DNA of 64,000 bases from Acanthococcus lagerstroemiae (lineage: Eukaryota; Arthropoda; Insecta; Hemiptera; Eriococcidae): NCBI GenBank assembly GCA_031841125.1, contig CM063107.1, positions 68,149,814 through 68,213,813 on the forward strand, read 5' to 3'. Within the stretch, counting starts at the first letter, position 1; every line of letters begins with the position of its first letter. The notes beneath the pieces are model-generated. The model saw nothing but the letters and a program-made list of their open reading frames with translations, made no database searches and was not told the origin of the DNA. The position numbers were made by a program, and so were the translations under genes. Below are positions 1-9,660 of the stretch, piece after piece.

Positions 1-309
1 CATCCGAGAGCAGAATTCAATTTTCACGTCTGGCCACAATGATTGGAATAGCGTCGAATTAGTCTCAGTCATACTTCAACACCTTCGAGCAAAATAGTGC
101 TATACCTATACATTTTATTGAAATTGGTAGAAGGGGAAGAAGAAGTTTTCAATAGTCTTTCACTCCTGTGTTACAAAATAGTGACGTCATTCTTACGTAA
201 AGTTGATGTTTTGCCAGCATCAACATGCAGTGTTGCAAATGATAGAGCGTGGAATTTCCTTTCCAATGATACCAATAACTCATTTTCCCTCGAAAATGTA
301 TAAAAACAC
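1..309. other. No recognisable feature
   Basis: AT-rich sequence with a short open frame (97-303) that shows no domain, no codon signature and no splice context I trust. It abuts the Penelope-like fragment and may be flanking host DNA or decayed element sequence. Confidence 0.4.
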
Positions 310-965
310 AAAATGGTAGCACTACACAACTACTGCCACAGAGCAGTCAACACACTAAACAACAACAACCTCAGAACAACAGAAATCAACAAAATTAAAC
401 AAATAGCAATTAACAACAAATACCAACCACAAACAGGAGACAGAATAATATTAACAAACTAACACAACCAAAAAGCACAGACACTGAACCAACAACCACA
501 AAAACAGACAAATACGCAAGAGCAATACCATTCACAGGAACACATACATACAAAATACAAAAAATCTTCAACCAATACAACATAAAACTAGGAATCAAAA
601 ACAGACCACTTCTGATCAAACAGATAAGCTACGACAAAACAAAGACAACGGACAGAAACAACAGTAGCGGATGAGTATACAGCCTGGACTGTGAACACTG
701 TAACATGACCTACATACATAGGAGAAACAGGCAGAAAATTCACAACCAGAATCAAAGAACATGAAAAATCACAGAAGCTAAATGATGACAATTCACTGTT
801 TGGAAAACACTGCAATGACCATAGACATAACAATAACGAATTGACCGAAAAGTACAAAATCCTACACATAACTATAAAACAACACAAGAAAAAGAAAATT
901 AAAATCACAACTAGAAATAATAAAGGCAAAAACAAAACAAAACAACCTAATAAACACAACAACTA
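310..965 (+). pseudogene. Penelope-like retroelement, 3' end with GIY-YIG endonuclease
   Basis: A decayed C-terminal half of a Penelope-like element polyprotein. In broken frames it reads a post-RT linker, then the end block (IPFTGTHTYKIQKIF, about 525-570), then the GIY-YIG nuclease core: VYSLDCEHCNMTYI (675-716) followed by IGETGRKFTTRIKEHE (718 onward), then FGKHCNDH and a lysine-rich tail ending in a stop near 965. The frame is broken exactly between YI and GETG, where a TACA tetranucleotide is duplicated (711-720); an in-frame stop lies just before VYS. In the family, RT plus GIY-YIG together carry out target-primed insertion. The RT palm itself is absent, so this is a dead 3' piece. The order and spacing of the YIGETGR motif make the family call firm. 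Confidence 0.85.
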
Positions 966-1012
966 ACTTCCAAAGTGAGAGCTTATTTGAACTAATAACA
1001 TAACACCCACGG

Positions 1013-1135
1013 ATTGGACAGACTGCACAATCACAAAGACAACCAATAGGAGCACACAACTAATAACACTCACTGATTAGACAGACTACATAATTACAGA
1101 CAACCAATAGGAGCACACGACTAAACAGGTTCACT
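1013..1135. repeat. Two tandem copies of a ~63 bp unit after the Penelope-like ORF
   Basis: Two copies start at 1013 and 1076 and share ACAACCAATAGGAGCACAC near their ends. They directly follow the GIY-YIG ORF, so they are probably part of the element's 3' untranslated or terminal repeat region. A CTGATGA heptamer follows at 1205. Confidence 0.65.
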
Positions 1136-1260
1136 ATATGGTATTACTCTCGACTATGACTACAGGACCACAAGAGACAAGTCTCATTTAGGGTATCTAC
1201 TCCACTGATGATGGCCCAACAGACAAAAGTGCTCTGGACTACAGAAGAAGAAAAAGCGAA

Positions 1261-2014
1261 TTGACACACCCTATAAATGGAGTATATTACCAAGTTCACT
1301 CACACTCCAAAATGGACACTAATCTGAAGTTTGCTGATGACACGACCTTATGCGGCGGCATGGAAACTGAACTGAGAAAGCTGTTGGGTCGCGTTGAAAA
1401 GAACAGCAGACGACCTCGATCTCACGCTAAACCACTAAATAGAAGCAAGACCAAGATCATAATAATTGATTGAGCGCACACACTCCTAGTCGGACGGTCT
1501 AAAGGACTTTGAAAAAGTGGAGAAATTTCTGTGCCTCGATTCCCTGATGGATAGTAATGGAGGAAGCACTGCTGAAATATGTAGAAGAATCATTTTGGCA
1601 AGAGAGGTCACAATCGAATTAACACGGATATGGAGAGATCGAAGCCTGACTAGGAACACAAAGCTAAGCTTTTAAAAAACCCTCGTATTCCCTACCTTTC
1701 TCTATGGCGCTGAAACATGGACGATCTAACGATCAAAGCCGACGACCACAAGAGAATAGAGAGACATTCGAATGTGGACGTACCGAAGAATGAAAAGGAT
1801 GTTGCGAATACCCTGGCCAGCAAAGCTCCACGCTTATCATCCAAACAATCCTGCGTTCCTTCCAACACATTGTTGAGACTGGAACGGCTAGTGCGGGATG
1901 CCGAAGACCGCGAGGACTGGCGAGTGATGGTGACTGAGACAGTTGAGAGAACTGATGGATCCACAAGGGCTCAGCTATGAGCAATGGCCTCGATGATGAT
2001 GATGATTATGATTT
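1261..2014 (+). pseudogene. LINE 3' end (RTE-like reverse transcriptase fragment)
   Basis: Remnant of a non-LTR retrotransposon ORF2. It starts inside the RT palm with LKFADDTTL (motif C, FADD) at about 1321, continues through the thumb (LNRSKTKIIIID), then a region resembling EKFLCLDSLMDSNGG, then FLYGAETW at about 1700, and ends with a DREDW-containing C terminus (about 1909-1930). Several frame changes and stops separate these blocks. The 3' end runs into a short (GAT)n-type microsatellite (1991-2008), as is usual for RTE-type LINEs. Everything upstream of the catalytic aspartates is missing. The clade assignment rests on motif wording and tail type only. Confidence 0.75.
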
Positions 2015-3081
2015 GTAATCAGGTCTAGTTTATTATCATGCGACACCCTTATCACTACTTCATTTTATTTTATCAGTGACTGAATTTTCGATATAACAGT
2101 AAGTGATGGGTGGGCTCATTTTTAATAAGCTGAAAATAGCTCACAGTGCACGATGCACATAGACAAAAGTGGAAATTTAAAAATGGTGTTTCTGTATGGT
2201 CTTATCAATTCTTCAAATGTTCACTGTTGCAGGGTAATTCCCAATGAAACAGTTATAGAGAAATACCTGTTTCTCGAATAATTTTTCACGTTGATTATGA
2301 ATATCTATAGGTATTGTCTTTAAAATTGCGATTATAAACCTTTCCTTCACCCTGAACATGGCCGTTCAAATACCAAAACCTGCGAAATTCTGATTTTATA
2401 CGAAAACATCAAGCAATCTGTATATTGGTGCTAGATTCAGATTTGACATTGAAATTTTCATTACAAACTCATTTTCACCCCAAAATGGTCATTCAAAGAC
2501 CAAAATTTGCGAAATTTGTTGAGTGGATTAACAATTGGATAAGATACCCAGAGTACAAAATATGCGGTTATAGAATACAAGTCTCTATGTTACTTGAAAA
2601 CACCTTACTTACTCAACTAATTACGTGCTAGATATACTCCGTCTTCTATCGGCAATCACGTGTACATTTCAAACAAAACGAAGAACTTCAACTTTTTAAC
2701 CAATCACAATTTCAAAAGGAAAACAACCAAATAACGCAAAATTCACTCAATTTACTAGGAAGTGTAACAACTCAAGCACATTAGTAACAATAACAATATT
2801 GTATATGTATGGAGCGACTGATGATTGCACAGACATACATATTATGTCTGTGGATGATTGTGATTGTGATCATGGATAGATCTGTGATAACTGATAACAC
2901 GAGTTTGAGCTTTGAGTATGGTAAATGGTAACTTAGGTTATCAGTTGATCAACAGTTAACAATAAATTAGTACATTGATACAACAATTTGAGATTTTTTT
3001 GAAAAAACAATGACATGAGAATGTATGATTCTGTATGCATTATTTTCAAGGAGGAATCTAATGCCGATCATCTTAAATGCG
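2015..3081. other. AT-rich unannotated stretch
   Basis: No coding exon or element terminus recognised. A short frame at 2425-2631 has no recognisable motif. Confidence 0.4.
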
Positions 3082-3347
3082 AATTTTAGTATCATCAAGA
3101 TGATAACACTGATCAAGCATCTATACGCGTTCAATAGTGTTATCAATATCAGTTAGCTATATATATAAACGACAAAAAGGAATAAAAAGTAAAAAAATTG
3201 AATTACATTTTATTTTGAATACCTACGGAAAACGAGAGGTTCTTGGAAAATGGTTAACGCCATCATACATTCAACATTGAAAATATAGCTGAAATCGCAT
3301 AATACATAGAATCTCATTCTCATCCCATTGTTTTCTATGCTATAGTT
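3082..3347. repeat. Dispersed repeat, copy 1 (second copy at 59598-59855)
   Basis: Shares long matching blocks in order with 59598-59855, for example GTATCATCAAGATGATA, CTATACGCGTTCA, GACAAAAAGGAATAAAA and CTCATCCCATTGTTTT. It is interrupted at 3347 by a MITE; after that MITE the match resumes (GTGTAGTGTTAT against GTGCAATGTTAT). Neither copy shows a coding frame, so the class is unknown. Confidence 0.75.
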
Positions 3348-3599
3348 GGATGCTGTTTCACAAACGGGAACTAACCCACATTTGTAAACAAAATGAGTTA
3401 TTAGTATCGTTGGAAAGAGCGTAAAACGTAGAATTTTGCAAAATTGGGCCCCGATTCAAAAATGTGTATCTACTCACGTTGAAAAAAGCTTATCAATAAA
3501 CGCAATGCCATATAGTTTCTACATGACTCTTGAACTTCGAATCACATGTTCTCAAAAAGCGGATTTTGTGGGTTGGTTCTCTTTTGTTAAACAGCGTCC
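3348..3599. mobile_element. MITE, 4 bp-duplication family, copy 1
   Basis: 252 bp element with ~33 bp terminal inverted repeats (left GGATGCTGTTTCACAAACGG; right is its complement with few changes, ending in AGCGTCC). No ORF. Flanking tetranucleotides are AGTT and AATT. The same family is found at 47506 and 47860 with perfect 4 bp duplications, and in part at 19009. The uninterrupted paralogue at 59598-59855 supplies the empty site. The transposase superfamily is not evident. Confidence 0.8.
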
Positions 3600-3764
3600 A
3601 ATTGTGTAGTGTTATTCAGCTGTTATTGCTTGAAAGCGACATAAGAAGCGCTAGTATACCACATTCATATTCTTTTTATAACCGTGTTGTTAAGACAAAA
3701 TGATGTTTCATCATTATTTTGTCAGAGAACGTTTCATCTTTTTTTTATTGTGAGTTTTGTCATC

Positions 3765-4262
3765 TTCCGAGTTGTAAGAGTTTATTTGGAAATGAAAGAA
3801 CTCGCACAAGATATGGAGAAAAATAGAGAGCAGTCTCAAACTGAGGGATGCGGAGAAGCCAGTAGTTGGAAGTTTTTGCAGTTTAGGATAATTTTGAGAA
3901 GCCAGAAGTTGGAAGCTGAATGAGTTAGACGAAAGCGGCAGCTGGAAGTTTTTCAGCGTTCAATATGGATTCTTACAATTTTATGAAAATTGTTTTTTCG
4001 TGTTTTTTATCTAAAAAAGTAGAAGAAAAAGAGAGAAAAAAAGGTTAGTGAAAGTAAAATGGTGAGAATACGGAAAATAAGCTAGAAGCTGGAAGCCGAA
4101 AAAAATTGAAGTTAGAAGTTCATATATACCTACTAAGGCTAGAAGCTAGAAGCGAGAAGCTAAATGAGAGTTGAAGGCTAGAAGCCGGAAGCGGAAGCTG
4201 TATCGTTCGGCTTGCGCATCCCTAATCAAACCTGTGGTAAGACTGATAACTTCATCGTCATT
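3765..4262 (+). pseudogene. LINE ORF2 3' terminus, split by a MITE
   Basis: The part before 3843 reads EMKELAQDMEKNREQ, the extreme C terminus of the same LINE family that is more complete at 59877-62810 (there MKELAQNKEKWRAASNRS). The part after 4224 (ATCAAACCTGTGGTAAGACT, then ACTTCATCGTCA) matches the 3' end of the 62.8 kb copy. The break is a 382 bp hAT-type MITE. Only about 115 bp of LINE remain in total. Confidence 0.75.
3843..4224. mobile_element. hAT-type MITE with GAAGC-rich core, copy 1
   Basis: Ends are GAGGGATGCG and CGCATCCCTA (inverted), and the core is a degenerate array of GAAGCCGGAAGCTGGAAG-like units. The 8 bp flanks CTCAAACT (3835-3842) and ATCAAACC (4225-4232) are a decayed duplication. 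The related LINE at 62755-62762 carries the single uninterrupted ATCAAACC, which confirms the target site. Same family as 12253-12758. Confidence 0.8.
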
Positions 4263-4316
4263 TCTTTTTCCTCAAGGCTTTGTTGCATACTACGAGTGCA
4301 GCAATATGCCTTTTTA

Positions 4317-4400
4317 GATCCAACTGCGCCCATCGATGCCACATTGACTACGCGGTACGCTCCGCATATCGGATTCGGCATTCACGGGCATGGTTGGATC
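4317..4400. repeat. Palindromic hairpin repeat, copy 1
   Basis: 84 bp near-palindrome: GATCCAACTGCGCCCATCGA at the left is matched by the complement ending ...ATGGTTGGATC. The centre, TACGCGGTACGCTCCGCATA, is shared with the longer palindromic element at 47124-47227. Consistent with a small foldback MITE family. Confidence 0.7.
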
Positions 4401-7336
4401 CACAATGGCGTATTACCACACTGTTTATAGTGCTCTAACTTTGGTAGCTCTTAACCCGCTAATCTGCAGCCTTATTCACTGAGTAGGAAGCTCAATTATA
4501 TTTTGCCGTTACCCGAGGCCTAATATTCCTTTCCTTGGTACGCGGCCTTATACGCGGAGTCGTACTTTAGGAACCCGTAACGCTACTTCTAGGGGTGGAG
4601 GTGATGCTACTACCTGCTCTCAAGAGTCCTCACCGCTGGTTTCGGCACCACTGCCTTAATGGGTCCGAATCCCAGAACTATTCATTAGAATAATTACCGA
4701 GAAAAAGTAACGCGAATTGATATTGCAAATGTTTCGCACTTTCATTTTTCCACATCTAAGTTTCATATTGTTGTCTACCTTTCCGCTTCCTAATCGGCCG
4801 AGTGATAACGTACAGGTGACGGTAAGCCGTCGTTAGAAGCTTCACCGTTGACTACATCCACATTTTACGAAATCCTCCGCCCAACACAATGAGTTTGTCA
4901 ATATCTTTTCTACCCATTTTATTTCGCATCATTAATATCGCGATATATGGGCACCTACGAGACACGAACTGACAAAACACACGTAAAAAACGTCTTTGTT
5001 CAGTTTTTTTTTTACATCACCCATAGCCTTTGAATTCTACAGCAAACATCAACGGACTTTGGTCAAAATTTTGTGCATCGAAAATCTTTTCTTCTGCTTA
5101 GCTTCTACTTGTTGAAACGCGTTAGATCGGAAATACACGCTCTAGTGGATTTTTTTTAAACGAAACTGCCCGACGAAATATTATAATTCTAAGAAGAATT
5201 TTCAATAATTCACGCTGAACTGGCAATTTAATCAGGGAGAATAAGCTAAACGGATTAAAATAAGGGTGTATTCGGCGACACCGGTTCGGTAGCAAAGGGT
5301 CGAGTACACCTGACCGGGAGAATTATTTTGGACAAAAATCTCTCCAAGTATTGTACATCGCGTTTTATCAAATCACGCGGATGAGTTTGCTTACCACTTT
5401 TCGATTAATTAATCCTATGACTAAATCCAGGCCTGGAAACGATTCTTAAATTAACGTTCTTTCGAAGTCGACTGGAAGTCTTGTTTCAATTTACTACGCC
5501 AGTCACCCGAAGGATGAAAAATAGTTAAATGAAACATTACCTGCGCACGTATTTCCAAATTCGTGCGTAATGAATAACCAAACCGATAGCACCGAGTAAT
5601 TCATCAAAATCATCCAAATTACGGCATTTTGTTTAATCAGTAGTAACAAGAATTTATGTTATACTTCTCAAAACCTCGAGGCAAATCACTTTTTTTTTTT
5701 TACTATTTTAAATTGGTCTTATGGAAATTCGTACTGTGGCCACACGCATGAAATGTCAAGAAAAAAAAAGGTTGAAGAAACGATAAACCACGGAAGAGTA
5801 TTGTAGCTGCAGGTCATTCTATTCGTCTTCGTCTACCTTTTCTATTTGTCAGTTGATCTAGGCTCTGTTCCGCGATTTCAATGTATTTTTTCTTCTAATG
5901 AATTCAAAGAGCAAGTTTGGAACACTATTCATTAAATAAACATCTCATTTATGCCTCGGTTAGTAAAGTAAGTATTTTTTTTTCTTTTATTCTTTTTCCG
6001 ATTGCTAGGCCAGAGTATTGTTTGAGCTGTATCTGTTGAACATCAACAGGGATGTAAACTCGAGGTTACTTTTATGTAAGTACCTAATAGTTTGATAATA
6101 CAGAGCGCGGGCCCTAATTTAGAGTTTAATGATGCACATATGCGATCCTTTTTGAGATCTGAAAGCCTAGGTTGCTTCAACTGAAAAAGGAACAGACCTA
6201 GTCTAAGGAACACCTAGTCTAGTTCGAAAAAAATTGATCGAAACCATGAGCGCAAAAGCCGACCTACGGTGGGAGAGGGGGCTTCGTAAAATATCAAGGA
6301 TGTTAAATCATTTAAGCCCAGTGATAGTTACGTCAATATTGAAGGGAAAAGCCCCTGCTCAAACTTCAACCTATAGTGAAAAATGTTAGTTCGATTAAAT
6401 AGAAAAATTGAAGAAAATTAAAAAAATATATTGGAAAATTTATCATGGTTGATTTAAATTATAATTAAGGACTAAAATCTATGTATTCATCTTCTTCACA
6501 GCATCGTCTTGATCTGGACCTAAAGACAAACAAACATCTTTTAGTCAAAGAACATTACGAAAAGGGGGAAATGAATGTATTTTGCGGTGCACTACTTGCA
6601 CAAATTTACACGATCAGGAAGGTGAAATTGACCCCACTTGAATGATCGAGGTTAAAAAAATCCACTGGGCTGAACGGAATTCTACTCAGAACACAAAATA
6701 TTTCAATCACTATGTATTTGTATCGATAATTTCAACTCAAATTTTGTTGACATGGGATGATGACCTTTCGCAATCGATTCTCGAGAGTTGTATGTTCTAG
6801 CGCAGTCATAGATTTCTTAATTTTTGTCCAAATTTCATCTCTTTTAAAAATCCAACAAATTCCTCATGTTTTCCCGTAGAGAATATTTACTCATTTTCAA
6901 AAGAAAAATAAACTATTCACCCTCAATTCTCCATCAAGTCAAGTTATCAAAATTCTGATTTTCTTGTATCTAAGTGAAACTTGTGTATTGTGGAATGATG
7001 TGGGACCAAAATTTTTTTCCATATTAGACAAGTTTCCGCTTTATACGAAATTTGTCTACTCCGGAAAATTCCATTTTCTACAACATGTACATTCTTTTTC
7101 TGGTCTGTACAGTACTTTATGTAAAGAAGAAAAATTAAAACAGTGAATTACATTTACACTAATTTACTGCACATTGTGTTTAGTTTTTACCCCACATCTC
7201 AGTGAGGGTACGTTTTGTTTTTCGAGTTTGGCAGCAGCTACCTCGAGGGTGCTCCTGGCTATGTACATCAGTTGAAGTACCTCTGGACAGTTTGATGCGG
7301 TCTATACCCCATTTTGGACTACAAACAAGGCTCTGA
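4401..7336. other. Unannotated stretch
   Basis: No coding exon, RNA gene or complete element recognised. 4430-4690 is richer in GC and contains GGGTCCGAATCCC (4660s), which resembles a Pol III B box, but no matching A box or tRNA fold was found. The rest is AT-rich with short A and T runs. Confidence 0.35.
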
Positions 7337-7482
7337 CAGCGGCACTGAGAGCCATTTCGGGTCCCGGGGTGAATTGCTTCATCTACTCATCTGTGTTCAT
7401 CCATAATGTACATATGTAGCTCTGTATCACGTATTTGAAGGTCCCAGGGGAAGTTCCCCCTTCCCCCTTCTCGGTGCCACTG
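7337..7482. mobile_element. Short hAT-type MITE
   Basis: 146 bp with inverted ends CAGCGGCACTGAG and CTCGGTGCCACTG. Flanked by GGCTCTGA (7329-7336) and GGCTCTAA (7483-7490), a 7/8 match to an 8 bp duplication. CA...TG ends and 8 bp duplications are typical of hAT transposons. It sits immediately upstream of the RTE-like LINE fragment. Confidence 0.75.
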
Positions 7483-7492
7483 GGCTCTAAAC

Positions 7493-9660
7493 AGGCAGAC
7501 TTTAGAAAAGGATATGCAACCGTTGATCAGATCTTTGTTATAAACCATATAATTGAAAAAACGAACGAATTTAATCAAGATCTGAACATACTGCTGATCG
7601 ACTTTTAGAAAGCTTTTGATTCGATTTTCCTCCCAGCACTGTGGGAAGCTCTTTGGAGACAAGGAGTACCGAGGAAATTGATAGGAATAATAAAAGAATT
7701 ATACAATAATTCAAGGGAGAGGGAACGTTTTGATAAAATGGGTCATTACTTCGAAATCAACGGAGGAGTGAAGCATGGGGACCCTTTATCCCCAAATCTG
7801 TTCAACTGTCTTTTGGAGGAAGTTCTCTCTTTTCATTTGCTCTCACCTGAGCCCTGGAACCGCCCCTTCGAGCATTACCTCAGGGACATCGGGGAGCCTC
7901 TTAGGGCTGCCTTAGCCCTCTTCTCTTCCTGCCAGGAATCGGCCTAGATGAACTGCGCTATCTTCCTGTCGAATACCCGCATCACTAGGCTCGTGGTTTA
8001 TGACGGTGAGTTCAACGAGCACCGGCAGGTATATAGCGCCTTACCCATTCACAGTTTTTCAGATACTGGCGACCGATATCACACACTTCTCGGAAGCCTC
8101 TGCTGTAAGTGGTTGTGACTCTGTGTACGTTATCAGAATGCGGTGTTAGAATGTGTGACGAGTTCTTTTTTTCATTACTGATAACGATGCCAGCGTTGGG
8201 AATCGAACCCGGTGCCTTCGGGTTAGGAAGCCGAGTTCTTACCGCTACGCTACAGAGCCACCATTTTTGGAGGAAGTATTCCACAACCCAATTTGGGAGG
8301 GAAGGGGAATGAATATAGATGGGGACCGGCTCAGCGATTTGAGGTTTGTAGACGACGTCGTCTTAATAGCTTAGGATAGGGAGGAACTGCAGCTAATGGC
8401 CAACGAGTTAGAACAGCAAGGTCGAAAAGTAGGGCTGAAAATCAATGCAACTAAAACGGTATTGATTACAAACAAGCTGAAACCTCCGGAAATCAAAGTG
8501 GGAGCAGAGGTTATCAAAGTAAAGAAGACTGCAGTTTATTTACGACAGTTGATATCATTGGAGACATTGTTTTAATAGCAAAAAATTTTAATAAAATTAA
8601 GGGAATGGTGGATGACCTAATGCAGTAAAGCGAAAAATTTGGTGTAACTATGAACTTATTGTCGAAGACAACATTTATGTCATATAGGGAGGGAATGAAT
8701 GAATTTTGGTTGAATGGGCAAAATTGTCTAGAGTAGAAGAATACAGGTATCTGGGACAGACTATGAGATTTTAGAATAACATGGAAGGAATAGTAAGAGA
8801 AGATCCCCAATGCGTGGCAAGCCTTCTGAGCAAATAAATCTATTTTGAAAAGTTAAATGAGAATAGGACTAAAAGGAAAGATTTTGGAAAGTTGTGTGAT
8901 GCCGGTGTTAACCTATGGGGCCCAAACGTGGTGACTCACGAAAAGACAAATGCAGCGTCTCACTAATACACAAAACGCAATTCTGAGGAGTTAGGATTCA
9001 GGCTAAAGGATGAAATTAAAACAACAAAAATTCGAGAAAAAACTGGAATTAAAAATATTGGGTATACAATTAAAAAACTAATTTAAATATGCCGGCCGTA
9101 TGTCAAGAGGAGTTCAAGAGAAGGAATTGAATATAAGGAGAGCACAGGCCTGGAAAAGTTTCTGGTCGTTAAACCAGGTATTTAAAAGTAGAGTCTAAAA
9201 TAACAATCCTGGACGGATGTACACTACCGGTTTTGACTTCCGGGGCGCAGACGTGGGCAACCACCTGAAGCACAAAACTTGAAAATGGCAAGAATTCAAA
9301 TTGATATAGAAAGATCAATTCTAGGTATAAAAAAGTAAAGACAGACTGAGGAATGTTGAGGTAAGAATGAGAATCAGAGCAAAAGACTATAGATATATCT
9401 TGAAAAAGCTAAAATTTGATTATGTGGTACATGTAGCTAGGGAAGGTACGGAAAGATGGGGAAGGGTGATGGACTGGCATCCCTGGGATGGTGTGAGATC
9501 ACCAGGGAGACCCCGGACAAGGTGGTACGATGAACTCAAAATGATAGGATAGGGATAGGGACCGATGTAGACGGGTGGGGGAGATTTATGCCCGCTCTTG
9601 GGCGCATTAATCTAATGTTAGATTAAGTAAAGGTTGTTAATAAAAAAAAAAAATAAGTAG
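7493..9660 (+). pseudogene. RTE-like LINE ORF2, decayed and interrupted
   Basis: Patchwork of one or two related LINE copies. The RT palm begins QADFRKGYATVDQIF (about 7493), then LLIDF*KAFDS (motif A with an in-frame stop), YNNSRERERFDKMGHYFEI, GGVKHGDPLSPNLFN (motif B), then is cut by a SINE and resumes with VFHNPIWEGRGM and LRFVDDVVLI, where the usual FADD is changed to FVDD (about 8340). KVGLKINATKT follows. A diverged second palm/thumb segment covers about 8545-8830. The C terminus (ESCVMPVLTYGAQTW, then GRPRTRWYDELK near 9510) fits the RTE-type end with RW..V..W.P..GRP..RW. It ends near an A-rich run (9640-9690). Many stops and frameshifts; no intact endonuclease. Confidence 0.8.
7824..8264 (-). 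mobile_element. tRNA-Arg-derived SINE inserted in the LINE
   Basis: Insertion of about 441 bp flanked by a 13 bp direct repeat TTTTGGAGGAAGT (7811-7823 and 8265-8277), the signature of LINE-mediated retroposition. Read on the minus strand, the 5' head (about 8264-8188) is tRNA-like. It has an A box (TAGCGTAGCGGTAAGA), an anticodon loop TTCCTAA (CCT, arginine), a perfect B box GGTTCGATTCC, and acceptor arms that pair except for one mismatch. The remaining ~360 bp body is unassigned and no long A tail is visible. The host LINE frame continues on both sides (LLEE / VFHNP). A functional tRNA gene is unlikely given the fused body and target duplication. Confidence 0.85.

Noticed and set aside
1205..1260. 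Possible hammerhead ribozyme (CTGATGA heptamer) downstream of the Penelope-like ORF.
   Set aside because: Penelope-like elements can carry hammerheads and the CTGATGA is present, but the required GAAA and pairing arms are not convincing in this sequence.
4640..4690. B-box-like GGGTCCGAATCCC as evidence of a Pol III gene.
   Set aside because: No A box at proper spacing and no cloverleaf could be drawn.
8188..8264. A functional tRNA-Arg gene on the minus strand.
   Set aside because: The tRNA-like head is fused to a ~360 bp body and the whole is bounded by a 13 bp target duplication, so it is a SINE. One acceptor-stem and one anticodon-stem mismatch also argue against function.
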